DNA of 64,000 nt from a virus: positions 21,444-85,443 of the IMG/VR virus record IMGVR_UViG_3300033153_006243. One strand, given 5' to 3'. Below the pieces are notes generated by a model. The model ran no database searches, had not been told where the DNA came from, and saw nothing but the letters and a program-made list of their open reading frames with translations. The translations under genes and the position numbers were made by a program. Positions 1 to 7,215 of the stretch are shown one piece after another; within the stretch, counting starts at the first letter, position 1, and each line of letters begins with the position of its first letter.

Positions 1-522
1 GTTAGAAAAACGAAACCGATCTGCTTTTGGGCTAAAAAATAGGAAGGATATACTTTTTGGTTAGAAACGAGGAATATATTGCTTTCGGGCTCAAAAGCAA
101 AAGTGATCTGCTTTTAGGCCGGGGACTAAGAGTATTCTCCTTTTGGACGGAGGATTAGAACTGATCTGCTTTTTGTCAAGAAGCCAGAAGCGATCTGTTT
201 TTGAGGCAAAAGGGAAAAGTAAAATGTTTTTGAGGCAAAAGGGAAAAGTAAAATGTTTTTGAGGCAAAAGGGAAAAGTAAAATGTTTTTGGCCAGAAAAG
301 TAGAATTGATCTGTTTTTAGGTAAAGTGGCAAAAATGATTTATTTTGGGCCGAAAAGAGGAAACTATTCGTTTTTGGGTAAGAAGGTAAAAATGATCCAC
401 TTTTGGGTAGGAAACGGAAAATGATCCGCCTTTTGAGGGAAAGACGAAACCGATCCACTTTTGGGCTGGAGAACAAAAGCGATCTATTTTTAAGGAAGAA
501 ACCAAAAACGATATATTCCTTT
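1..522. repeat. Degenerate 29-bp tandem repeat array with GATC cores
   Basis: About 18 head-to-tail units of 28-31 bp fill this stretch, and the array continues off the left edge. Most units follow a pattern of an A-rich half, a central GATC or relic of it, and a T-rich half ending TTTTGG, so each core is an imperfect palindrome (AAAA-N2-GATC-N2-TTTT). Three units at about 204-290 are identical to each other and have lost the GATC. There are no spacers of unrelated sequence, so it is not CRISPR. It could be an iteron-type origin, a partition site or a protein-binding array. Short open frames here on the minus strand are by-products of the repeats. Confidence 0.8.
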
Positions 523-604
523 GTGAGCTATTTCGATAAACCGCTCTAACGGTAGCGTAAGGGGGGTTTTTGGGATGAAAAGTATCAAGTTTTAGGAGAG
601 GGGC

Positions 605-3064
605 ATGATAACGCTCCATCTCGGCGACTGCCTGGAAGTATTAGGGACGCTGGAGGAGAATAGCGTGGATACGGTGATTACCGATCCCCCGTATGAACTT
701 GGCTTCATGGGGAAGAAATGGGATGGTACGGGAGTCTCCTTCCAGAAAGAGACGTGGAAGGCGGTGCTTAGGGTAGCGAAACCGGGGGCGACGATGCTGT
801 GCTTTGGGGGAACGAGGACATGGCATCGGCTGGCTTGTGCGGCAGAGGACGCGGGATGGCAAATAAGGGATACATGCATGTTTTTGTACGGATCTGGATT
901 TCCAAAATCTTTATCAATATCGAAGCAACTGGATAAGCAGGAGCGGGATAAGTGGTTGAAAGTAGAGAAGGCAACTTACGATATCAACAAACATACTGTA
1001 ATGGTAGCATGGAAAGAGAACTCAAGAACTGCGAAGTCTGCGGGGCTACTATTCGCAAAGAATGGAATCGGAACTGGAATGAATACGCCAAAAAGCGATT
1101 TTGTTCTAGGAAATGCAATGCTATCAATCAATCCCAAAAAATCAAGTGTAAATGCGATCATTGCGGAACTATCTTTGAACGTTCCCCATCACATCTACGA
1201 CAAAAGAAATGGGTATTCTGTTCCAGAGAATGTAGACATAAGCACCTATCGGTCGAAGCCATCTGCGGAATTTGTGGTAAGCAAGCAACCGTGCCTAGAA
1301 GTAGGGCCAGCGGAAAGTATTATTGTTCCCGTCAATGTATGGGGTTGGCAAAGCGGAAATACAATGGGCAATCTCAAGGCCGTCGAAGCCCTGAGGATTT
1401 GGCTTGGAAGCAAAAAGTCCTCAAGGACGCAAACTATAAATGTGCTATGTGCGGCATTGACCGACGACTTGAAGCACATCATATTAAGTCAATCAAAGAC
1501 TTTCCAAACCTTCGACACGATCCAACAAATGGAATGTGTGTCTGCCATGAATGTCATTATTACGGAATCCACGGCGGAGCACCTAATTTCATTCATGGTC
1601 GATATGCTAAGAAGTAAAGCTATTGATAAGGCGAAAGGAGCGAAAAGGAAAGTGGTAGGTAAATCCCGCTCAATAGATTGTATCGAGCGTGGGTATACCA
1701 AAGAGTACAGTACGAAGGCGGAAAATAGTGGTTACGGAACATCTCGCCAATTTGGGCTTGGCCTCCCCATCACCGCCCCCGCGACCGATCTCGCCAAGCA
1801 ATGGAATGGATGGGGTAGTTCCCTTAAGCCCGCATGGGAACCTATACTTGTATGCATGAAACCATTAGACGGGACATACGCGGAAAATGCAGAAAAGCAT
1901 GGTGTGGCTGGATTGAATATCGATGGGGGAAGGATAGAGATACAAGGTAATCCATATAAGCAGGGGTTTAGAAAGGGAATCTATGTTGATAATTACGAAG
2001 CGACCTCTTGGAGGCTACGGAAGAATGGAATCCCGCATACAAAGCTCCCGCACACTCAAGGCCGCTGGCCCGCGAATCTGATACTCTCCCATTCCCTCGA
2101 ATGCCGCCAAGTCGGGGAACAATGGGAATGTGCTGAGGGCTGCCCGGTGAGGATGCTAGACGAGCAGAGCGGGGAGCTGGATGGAAGAGGGAATAAGGGG
2201 CCTAGTATATCAAGGGCGGATGTATATGGATTCACTTTTGTTCATAGCTGCGGAGGGGAATTCTCTCGTGGCGATTCGGGCGGAGCATCTCGATTCTTCT
2301 ACTGTGCGAAGGCGTCGAGGAAGGAACGGAATATGGGGCTTAACAGCATACATACGATAAAGTATAATGTAGGCAAGTCAACTTTAGGGGGCTTGTTATG
2401 CAAAGACGTAAGTATGGTACTGGTAGCATTTCTCGAAAAGGCTACATCAGGATCAATGGTCAGATGGCTCATCGACGAGTCTGGCGAAAGCATCATGGGC
2501 CTGTGCCCGTCGGATTCTTTATCCACCACATTGATGGGGATAAGCAAAATAACCGAATCGAAAATCTCAGACTTATTGATGCCCTTACTCACAAAAGACT
2601 GCATACCGGATGTGAATTGCGGAACGGGGAATGGTGGAAGCCCTGCCGCAAGTGTGGAGAGTTCAAGCAAGTCTCAACGGACTATTATAAGCGAAAGCCA
2701 AGCGGGATTAGTCCGTGGTGTAAAAGCTGTTGCGTTGCCAATGCTGTCTATAATAAGCGACGCCGCAAACTGGAAGCCGCTAACCAATACACATAGTACA
2801 GTAAAGCCTCTTGCCCTCCTAGATTACCTCTGTAAGCTGACTAAGACGCCTACGGGGGGAATCGTTCTCGACCCGTTTATGGGTAGCGGGACTACGGGGA
2901 TAGCGGCGATCAGGATGGGTAGGAAATTCATAGGTATCGAGAAGGATAAGGAGTCGTTTGAGATAGCGAAGATGAGGATAGAGGCGGCGAAACCGGAGGC
3001 GGAGGCGATTAGGTTGGGGATAAAGCCGGAGAATCACCTGCCGGGGATTAAGCCGCTGTTCTGA
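605..3064 (+). CDS. DNA methyltransferase (DPPY class) with two in-frame insertions
   Basis: Amino-methyltransferase for adenine N6 or cytosine N4. Motif IV (DPPY, residues 27-30) comes first and the SAM-binding motif (LDPFMGSGTTG, about residue 754) comes last, the beta-class order. A good ribosome site (AGGAG) precedes the ATG. The frame is 819 codons, whereas such phage enzymes usually have roughly 400-450. The excess lies in two blocks, about codons 109-337 and 580-727, that do not resemble methyltransferase and coincide with two HNH genes read in the -1 frame. Removing them would rejoin a normal protein (…SISK to AIDKAKG; …KERNMGL to NTHSTVKPL). Whether the full 819-residue chain is made, and is active, is unknown. 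Confidence 0.85.
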   Translation: MITLHLGDCLEVLGTLEENSVDTVITDPPYELGFMGKKWDGTGVSFQKETWKAVLRVAKPGATMLCFGGTRTWHRLACAAEDAGWQIRDTCMFLYGSGFPKSLSISKQLDKQERDKWLKVEKATYDINKHTVMVAWKENSRTAKSAGLLFAKNGIGTGMNTPKSDFVLGNAMLSINPKKSSVNAIIAELSLNVPHHIYDKRNGYSVPENVDISTYRSKPSAEFVVSKQPCLEVGPAESIIVPVNVWGWQSGNTMGNLKAVEALRIWLGSKKSSRTQTINVLCAALTDDLKHIILSQSKTFQTFDTIQQMECVSAMNVIITESTAEHLISFMVDMLRSKAIDKAKGAKRKVVGKSRSIDCIERGYTKEYSTKAENSGYGTSRQFGLGLPITAPATDLAKQWNGWGSSLKPAWEPILVCMKPLDGTYAENAEKHGVAGLNIDGGRIEIQGNPYKQGFRKGIYVDNYEATSWRLRKNGIPHTKLPHTQGRWPANLILSHSLECRQVGEQWECAEGCPVRMLDEQSGELDGRGNKGPSISRADVYGFTFVHSCGGEFSRGDSGGASRFFYCAKASRKERNMGLNSIHTIKYNVGKSTLGGLLCKDVSMVLVAFLEKATSGSMVRWLIDESGESIMGLCPSDSLSTTLMGISKITESKISDLLMPLLTKDCIPDVNCGTGNGGSPAASVESSSKSQRTIISESQAGLVRGVKAVALPMLSIISDAANWKPLTNTHSTVKPLALLDYLCKLTKTPTGGIVLDPFMGSGTTGIAAIRMGRKFIGIEKDKESFEIAKMRIEAAKPEAEAIRLGIKPENHLPGIKPLF
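952..1617 (+). CDS. HNH homing endonuclease nested out of frame in the methyltransferase
   Basis: A 221-residue protein in the -1 frame relative to the surrounding methyltransferase. It has three treble-clef-like zinc fingers (Cys pairs around residues 28-55, 67-90 and 105-130) and a C-terminal HNH nuclease domain with CAMCG, AHHIKSI and CHECH motifs. The GTG start is preceded by AGGAG at 939-943, 8 nt upstream, so it can be translated on its own. Its TAA stop lies exactly where methyltransferase-like sequence resumes. HNH proteins of this type usually spread by homing into conserved phage genes. The insert is barely longer than the gene, leaving no room for an intron core. A later ATG at 1009 is a less likely start. 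Confidence 0.85.
   Translation: MVESREGNLRYQQTYCNGSMERELKNCEVCGATIRKEWNRNWNEYAKKRFCSRKCNAINQSQKIKCKCDHCGTIFERSPSHLRQKKWVFCSRECRHKHLSVEAICGICGKQATVPRSRASGKYYCSRQCMGLAKRKYNGQSQGRRSPEDLAWKQKVLKDANYKCAMCGIDRRLEAHHIKSIKDFPNLRHDPTNGMCVCHECHYYGIHGGAPNFIHGRYAKK
2398..2796 (+). CDS. Second nested HNH homing endonuclease
   Basis: A 132-residue protein, again in the -1 frame relative to the methyltransferase. The N-terminal part is the common phage HNH fold (RRVWRKHHG, then IHHIDGDKQNNRIENLRL), followed by a zinc finger (CRKCGEFK … CKSCC). AGGGGG about 7 nt before the ATG serves as ribosome site. The stop codon falls inside the conserved methyltransferase segment encoding NTHSTVKPL, so the endonuclease borrows its end from host sequence. 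Its family differs from the first nested HNH gene (short HNH with C-terminal finger rather than finger-rich N-terminus), so the two insertions were probably independent. Confidence 0.85.
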   Translation: MQRRKYGTGSISRKGYIRINGQMAHRRVWRKHHGPVPVGFFIHHIDGDKQNNRIENLRLIDALTHKRLHTGCELRNGEWWKPCRKCGEFKQVSTDYYKRKPSGISPWCKSCCVANAVYNKRRRKLEAANQYT

Positions 3065-3076
3065 GGAAAACGAAGG

Positions 3077-3400
3077 ATGATTAAGGAATTCGAGGACGGA
3101 AGGGTGCAGATAGAGTTAGATACCGATAGGGATCCCTTCGGGTGGATATCGTGGAAGGGCACTGATGTATGTATGACTATCAAGTGTACTAAGTGCGGGT
3201 TCACGGGGCATGTGGATGCAGAGGGGGCCTATTTCGTCCGTTGCGCCGTATGTGGCCAGATGTATAGGGTACTTGGCTTCGTTATCCTTCAGGCCGTAGA
3301 TACCCTACCGGAATGGATGGGGGAGGATGGGGAACGGATAGCGGATTCTGGTATCGAAAAGGAGGAAATAGAGGAAGCAAAGCAAGACTATGAGAGGTGA
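3077..3400 (+). CDS. Small zinc-ribbon protein, function unknown
   Basis: 107 residues with a clear zinc ribbon (CTKCGFTG … CAVCGQMY, about residues 34-62) and an acidic C-terminus. It starts 12 nt after the methyltransferase stop, so it is probably in the same transcript. I do not recognise a family. Single zinc ribbons of this kind are common in phage early regions and may bind nucleic acid or a host protein. Confidence 0.65.
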   Translation: MIKEFEDGRVQIELDTDRDPFGWISWKGTDVCMTIKCTKCGFTGHVDAEGAYFVRCAVCGQMYRVLGFVILQAVDTLPEWMGEDGERIADSGIEKEEIEEAKQDYER

Positions 3401-3404
3401 GGTG

Positions 3405-3746
3405 ATGAGGAGAAGGTTTGCACTATATGTTATTATGGTACTCTTACTGGCATTGGGGGCGTGTGCAGAGAAGCGGGAAGAGAAAATTGACGGAATATAT
3501 AAGGGTTCAGTCTTTGTCGCCGGATATATGATGAACTACTTGAGTTCACAACCCGCACGATGCCATGTACTGGTTTTAATCGACGGTATAGAGAAAGTCT
3601 ATACGTTTTCCTACCAGTCGGCAGAGGTAGCATGGTTGAAGCTTAAGAACTGCCCCAATGGGACGCCTGTAACCGTGATCATGGTAGGCGATAAATTTCG
3701 CGGACTAGAATGGAGTAGAGGTGATTATTACGACGGTAAACGGTAA
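3405..3746 (+). CDS. Small lipoprotein
   Basis: 113 residues starting MRRRFALYVIM, with a basic N-terminus, a hydrophobic stretch and a lipobox (LGAC) that would be cut before Cys. The mature part has no recognised domain. The ATG at 3405 is preferred because GAGGTG lies just upstream and the gene then follows the previous stop by 4 nt. An in-frame ATG at 3390 would overlap the previous gene. As a phage lipoprotein it could act in superinfection exclusion, but this is inference from location in the envelope only. Confidence 0.65.
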   Translation: MRRRFALYVIMVLLLALGACAEKREEKIDGIYKGSVFVAGYMMNYLSSQPARCHVLVLIDGIEKVYTFSYQSAEVAWLKLKNCPNGTPVTVIMVGDKFRGLEWSRGDYYDGKR

Positions 3747-3778
3747 GTTTCGCATTAGGAATAGAGGAAGGAAGAAGG

Positions 3779-4078
3779 ATGAAGGAAATAGGTAGGATAG
3801 AGATCTGTAGTATATCTAAGGGGGATGTAAGTAGGAAGTGTGAATGGATGGATAGGGGGGACTATAACAAACAAGATTATGTTAGATGTCTCAATCCCGC
3901 CGTCCGTGAGATTAGTACGGTACATATAAGCGATAGCGAGCAGGGAAAGGAACGTCCGGGCGGCGTATTTCGTATCGCCGTCTGCATGGAACATACGGAA
4001 GATGCGGTTATTGGCGGGCTTAACGCCCTACGTGGATGTTATCTACTACTGTCGGATGAGAAGGAGGAAGAGAAATGA
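3779..4078 (+). CDS. Hypothetical protein
   Basis: 99 residues, unrecognised. Cys and His residues (three Cys in the first half, a CMEHT motif near residue 81) could bind a metal. GAAGGAAGAAGG upstream gives a ribosome site. Its stop overlaps the next start by 4 nt (ATGA), showing tight coupling within a run of small genes. Confidence 0.55.
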   Translation: MKEIGRIEICSISKGDVSRKCEWMDRGDYNKQDYVRCLNPAVREISTVHISDSEQGKERPGGVFRIAVCMEHTEDAVIGGLNALRGCYLLLSDEKEEEK

Positions 4079-4341
4079 ACGGGATGGATAGGAGTATGAT
4101 AATGGAGACGTATAAGTTTGGTAGGACCCCTATCGAGATATGGAGGCATTGTGATACGGGGGAGGAGATCCGGCTAGAGCCAAAGAGGGATAAGATTGAC
4201 TACTGGGGGATGAGTTTCGCCGCGGAGGTGAAGTATTGGGAGGCGAAGGAGGAGGAGTATAGCCTAATCGGGCTAGGGACGAGCCAAAGACTGGCTATCG
4301 AGGACCTACGGAGAAAGATAGAGAAGGAGAACGCCGCTTAG
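4075..4341 (+). CDS. Hypothetical protein
   Basis: 88 residues, charged, unrecognised, starting in an ATGA overlap with the preceding gene. The C-terminal half (LIGLGTSQRLAIEDLRRK) looks like the end of a small alpha/beta protein. No catalytic motif is visible. Confidence 0.55.
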   Translation: MNGMDRSMIMETYKFGRTPIEIWRHCDTGEEIRLEPKRDKIDYWGMSFAAEVKYWEAKEEEYSLIGLGTSQRLAIEDLRRKIEKENAA

Positions 4342-4367
4342 GAACGTAGAGAGAGGAGGACGGGGGA

Positions 4368-4727
4368 ATGAAGACAAACATCCTATGCAAGGAGATTAGG
4401 CAGGTGGCCACGGGATTCATCGTAGAGGCGCAATGGCCTACTGGAGGGGAGCCGGGCGGATACGGAGAGGTGATCTGTAAGGATATGGAGGAGGTTATCC
4501 GCGTACTGAAGGACTGCCAATGTGTAGATGTAGATGAGGAAATCGTGAACGAAGAACCTGAAGAACGAACAACTAGCGAACTCCTACGTAAATTGGAAAC
4601 CACGATGTTATTGTGGAGGGGGCCGTATGATCATAGGGATTTCGAGGAAGTGATACGTAGGATTGTAGCGCTCTTGCGGCGGCTATATGATAAGAGATGC
4701 TGTGTAAAGGCTGCGGAACGGAGATGA
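4368..4727 (+). CDS. Hypothetical protein
   Basis: 119 acidic residues with no recognised domain. AGAGGAGG lies about 9 nt before the ATG. The C-terminus overlaps the start of the following zinc-ribbon gene by 31 nt. Confidence 0.55.
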   Translation: MKTNILCKEIRQVATGFIVEAQWPTGGEPGGYGEVICKDMEEVIRVLKDCQCVDVDEEIVNEEPEERTTSELLRKLETTMLLWRGPYDHRDFEEVIRRIVALLRRLYDKRCCVKAAERR

Positions 4728-4897
4728 AGGAGAGGGAACCGAACATTGGGGCGGGAATCCTAGGGAGCCTATTGGAGATATTCGATTGTCCCAAATGCAG
4801 TATGGGATACGCCGGTGGTGCGTGGTGCTATAGCGATAAGAGGGAAGAGGAGATAAGAAGGGAACTGGAACGGAACAATGAGGATACAAAAGAATGA
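4697..4897 (+). CDS. Small zinc-ribbon protein
   Basis: 66 residues with CKGCG near the N-terminus and CPKC about 30 residues later, a two-knuckle zinc ribbon, followed by a charged tail. It overlaps the previous gene by 31 nt in another frame. The cysteine spacing, not chance, argues that it is coding. Function unknown. Confidence 0.6.
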   Translation: MLCKGCGTEMKEREPNIGAGILGSLLEIFDCPKCSMGYAGGAWCYSDKREEEIRRELERNNEDTKE

Positions 4898-4930
4898 ATA
4901 CGCTACCTAACATTCCCAAGCTACCCCACA

Positions 4931-4946
4931 TTACACTATAGTGCAA
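4931..4946. promoter_or_regulatory. Palindrome upstream of the small terminase gene
   Basis: A perfect 10-bp palindrome CACTATAGTG (4934-4943) is extended by TT/AA at both sides with one mismatched pair. It sits in the 90-bp gap before the likely terminase small-subunit gene. It could be an operator or part of the packaging start site. No clear -35/-10 pair is seen here. Confidence 0.35.
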
Positions 4947-4987
4947 TACATAGTAGCTCTATAGCATAGAATACGAAAAGGAATATC

Positions 4988-5776
4988 ATGGCAAAGAAGA
5001 AGAAACCAAATAGAACACCAAAACCGTCCCCGTCAAAGGCACTGGCGAAAGGAGGAAAGACAGGGAAAGGAACATGGAAGAAATTGGATAAGGAAAGCGG
5101 GGAAAGAGGTATAGAGTTCCCTACGGCTAATAGGGCGGAAACCCCTAGTATACTTGGGTTTGAGGTGCCAAGGGAAAGGGCGCAGAGCTATTCAAGACAG
5201 AAAGGGGATATGGTAGAGGAGATGCTTAGGAAAGGAGCACCGGATATAGTAGCAGCAGCTTCGGTAGGATGGACTATGGATACTGTATTCGCACATATGA
5301 AGGCCCGCCCTGACTTCCGCCTGCGTCTCAAGAAAGCCGTGATCGACTCAATCATGGAGATGGTAGGGAATATCAGGCGCGCAGCGGGGGAAACGAGGGC
5401 ATGGACTGCCGGGGGCTGGTGGTTGGAGCGGTCTCTCCCGGAACTGTTCTCTCTACGCCGTGAGGCGCATGTGAAACATGAGCACGTGGTCAAGGTAGTC
5501 TCCAATCTCCCTAGACCCTCCAGGGCGCAGCAGGATGCCCTACAGGCGAAGATAGTGGATGCGGAGTACGAAGTTAAGGATAAGGGCCGTATAGAGGATT
5601 CTAGGCTCCCTACGGAGGATACCGGCGAGAACCTCGATGCATTAGTGTACAAAAATGTACATAAAGAGGGAGAGACATCTGACGATACAACGCCCGACGC
5701 GACAATGTCCAAAAATGTACATAGGGGGAAGGCCAAGGTAAGGGAGGGGGTAGGGCCTGCGGATGATTGGCCATGA
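4988..5776 (+). CDS. Likely terminase small subunit
   Basis: 262 residues. The middle (about residues 65-150) has the helix-turn-helix pattern of phage small-terminase-like proteins: a short helix-turn-helix around PDIVAAASVGW, a long helix, then a WWLERSLPELF segment matching the WWLER-PEEF ending of that family. A basic N-terminus and a long, acidic, probably disordered C-terminus flank it. The product would recognise phage DNA and start packaging with the large subunit. Unusually, the large subunit lies about 8 kb downstream, beyond small genes and a sugar island. AAGGA precedes the ATG. The assignment rests on pattern memory, not alignment. Confidence 0.55.
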   Translation: MAKKKKPNRTPKPSPSKALAKGGKTGKGTWKKLDKESGERGIEFPTANRAETPSILGFEVPRERAQSYSRQKGDMVEEMLRKGAPDIVAAASVGWTMDTVFAHMKARPDFRLRLKKAVIDSIMEMVGNIRRAAGETRAWTAGGWWLERSLPELFSLRREAHVKHEHVVKVVSNLPRPSRAQQDALQAKIVDAEYEVKDKGRIEDSRLPTEDTGENLDALVYKNVHKEGETSDDTTPDATMSKNVHRGKAKVREGVGPADDWP

Positions 5777-5792
5777 GGGGGGAATAGAGGCG

Positions 5793-5954
5793 ATGAAGCG
5801 AGGGAGCCTATCCATCTGTCCCCGATGCGGTACTAGAATGAATCGGAAGTCCCGTTTTATTCCCCTAATGGCGGGGGAGGGGAGGCTGGAACTAGGGATA
5901 CAGGTGTATATTACTGCACGGAACAGCATAGAGAGAGGATGGAATGGGCGTTAA
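5793..5954 (+). CDS. Small zinc-ribbon protein, apparently frameshifted
   Basis: The frame starting at ATG 5793 (an in-frame ATG at 5763 is also possible) encodes a first zinc knuckle (CPRCGTRMN) but then loses sense. A -1 frame open to the stop at 5978-5980 encodes VYYCTEQHRERMEWALREE, the expected second half of such a ribbon. The shift would lie in the G-rich run at about 5870-5890. A natural frameshift mutation, a sequencing indel or programmed slippage would all explain it. Confidence 0.45.
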   Translation: MKRGSLSICPRCGTRMNRKSRFIPLMAGEGRLELGIQVYITARNSIERGWNGR

Positions 5955-6058
5955 GGGAGGAAATGAGAGGACGAATATAGGGATGATCCGGGGGGTGTAC
6001 CAGGACTCCTTGGGAATCCTTTTCCCCCCAGTCCCAAACTCCACTAAGGTATTGATAC

Positions 6059-6073
6059 ATAAGGACTTATAAT
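6059..6073 (+). promoter_or_regulatory. Operator-like palindrome overlapping a -10 box
   Basis: The palindrome ATAAG-GA-CTTAT overlaps a TATAAT hexamer (6068-6073). A closely related palindrome with the same GA centre on the minus strand occurs at 51260-51271. No good -35 box stands 17 nt upstream. The surrounding gap, 5981-6092, holds no gene I can support. Confidence 0.35.
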
Positions 6074-6092
6074 TTTAGTAAAAGGTTAGTAA

Positions 6093-6377
6093 ATGACTAC
6101 TATATTGCTTAGTACGGAGAGGTTCATTCGGGGGATAAAAAGGGTAGAGAGGACGATAGAGAAACAGAGGCGGCTGGGAAGGATGGATATGGGCCATAGG
6201 AAGCATAGGAGACATGGAATAGGGACGACGAGGGGAACCGAAGGGATGTATAAGACCGATAGACCCCCCCTCCCTTTGGGGAAAAAACAAAATAGGGAGT
6301 ATATGGGGCTAGGGTACGCCAGTAACAAATCCTGGCCGATTCTAGACGTTTTTAGTATCACTATTGAACCTAAGTAA
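6093..6377 (+). CDS. Possible small basic protein
   Basis: 94 codons, very rich in Arg and Lys in the first half, with a weak ribosome site (AAAGG) and no recognised domain. A hairpin-like C-run/G-run followed by As lies within it. It could be a real small basic protein or an open frame arising by chance. Confidence 0.35.
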   Translation: MTTILLSTERFIRGIKRVERTIEKQRRLGRMDMGHRKHRRHGIGTTRGTEGMYKTDRPPLPLGKKQNREYMGLGYASNKSWPILDVFSITIEPK

Positions 6378-6388
6378 GGAGGGGGGTT

Positions 6389-6562
6389 ATGGACAAAGAC
6401 TATCGTACCCCCGGCTGGCCCGATATCGTTATCGAGGCCGGTAAGATAACGCAGGTAGTTAGGGGGGGCTATGTTCATCAAACGTTCCATGATTGTACGA
6501 TTCGCATAAGAGGAACTTGGCTTCGGAGCATGAAACAAGAGGTAGCTAGAGGTAGAGGGTAG
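6389..6562 (+). CDS. Small hypothetical protein (57 aa)
   Basis: A 57-codon frame starting MDKDYRTPGWPDIV with a strong ribosome site (AAGGAGGGGGG) 4-10 nt before the ATG. Composition is protein-like, and one HDC segment could bind metal. Not recognised. Confidence 0.5.
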   Translation: MDKDYRTPGWPDIVIEAGKITQVVRGGYVHQTFHDCTIRIRGTWLRSMKQEVARGRG

Positions 6563-6604
6563 AAATAGCGGATAGTTCAAAATTGGACATGGGGGATAGA
6601 TGGA

Positions 6605-6832
6605 ATGGTAAAGTTCATTTTTAGTCCGGGGGCTGACGACTACGGGAACATTCAAGCGTTAGAGGGCTGGCTTCAGAACGCAGGGATCGTCTTCGGGAAG
6701 GAGTCCGTGTATTTCTACGGCGAGGGGGCTAGGGTAACGCTGACAGTGGATTCCACCGGGGCACAGGAATCGACAGCGGTAGATATCGCAAAGCGGCTGA
6801 ATGTATCCGATTGCCGTACAGAGAAGGATTAG
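6605..6832 (+). CDS. Small hypothetical protein
   Basis: 75 residues of protein-like composition (alternating strands and helices, VYFYGEGARVTLTV) with no recognised family. It stands alone between two small gaps. Confidence 0.5.
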   Translation: MVKFIFSPGADDYGNIQALEGWLQNAGIVFGKESVYFYGEGARVTLTVDSTGAQESTAVDIAKRLNVSDCRTEKD

Positions 6833-6862
6833 TATTCTTAGTTTAGTTACGGATGAATCCTT

Positions 6863-6985
6863 ATGCGCATATATAGGAATACGGATACCCGGAAATCGAG
6901 GAGAAAGAGGTCCCGTGGGCGGGGGTTCCATCCATCTAGGTGCGCAAGGCCGAAGAGGCGCGGGAGTAGGGGGGTGAAGAGATGA
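6863..6985 (+). CDS. Tiny arginine-rich protein (40 aa)
   Basis: 40 codons with roughly 17 Arg/Lys, ending in an ATGA overlap with the next, well-supported gene. That coupling is the main argument that it is translated. The ribosome site is weak. It could bind nucleic acid. Confidence 0.35.
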   Translation: MRIYRNTDTRKSRRKRSRGRGFHPSRCARPKRRGSRGVKR

Positions 6986-7215
6986 CGGCGCGGGGGCATG
7001 TTCGGGGCTGGCCGTGCGAATACAGGGGGGATAGGTGGGTATATACGGATAATGGGCAGCCGATTGATGGGCGTCGAGCATGTTCCCGGTGTGGTAGGAG
7101 GCCGACTGAGGAGGGGTATGATGCCTGTTTAGGGTTCATTCCGAGAGCTGTATCGGCCTGTTGCGGACATGGCGTCGAGAAGGGGTATACGATTAAGAAG
7201 GAGGCGAAAAGATGA
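6982..7215 (+). CDS. Conserved small zinc-binding phage protein
   Basis: 77 residues. The core (RACSRCGRRPTEEGYDAC … SACCGHG, about residues 33-66) matches a small conserved protein seen in many phages and prophages, with CxxC, a lone Cys and CCGHG as likely zinc ligands. Function is unknown. It overlaps the next gene by 4 nt. Confidence 0.65.
   Translation: MTARGHVRGWPCEYRGDRWVYTDNGQPIDGRRACSRCGRRPTEEGYDACLGFIPRAVSACCGHGVEKGYTIKKEAKR

Noticed and set aside
1-522. CRISPR array
   Set aside because: Units are joined directly with no unique spacers, and the repeat itself is degenerate. No cas genes are present.
126-619. Minus-strand proteins in the repeat array
   Set aside because: They are Phe/Lys/Ser-rich repeats of the same unit, a by-product of the tandem array, with no ribosome sites.
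605-3064. Intein or group I intron in the methyltransferase gene
   Set aside because: No intein splicing motifs are visible in the methyltransferase frame, and the insertions are only slightly longer than the HNH genes, leaving no room for an intron core.
4931-4946. T7-type RNA polymerase promoter
   Set aside because: CACTATAG is shared with T7 promoters, but the rest of the consensus is absent and no single-subunit RNA polymerase gene is in the window.
6086-6655. 189-codon minus-strand frame
   Set aside because: It lies opposite several small plus-strand genes with better ribosome sites and has a Pro/Leu/Ser-rich shadow composition.
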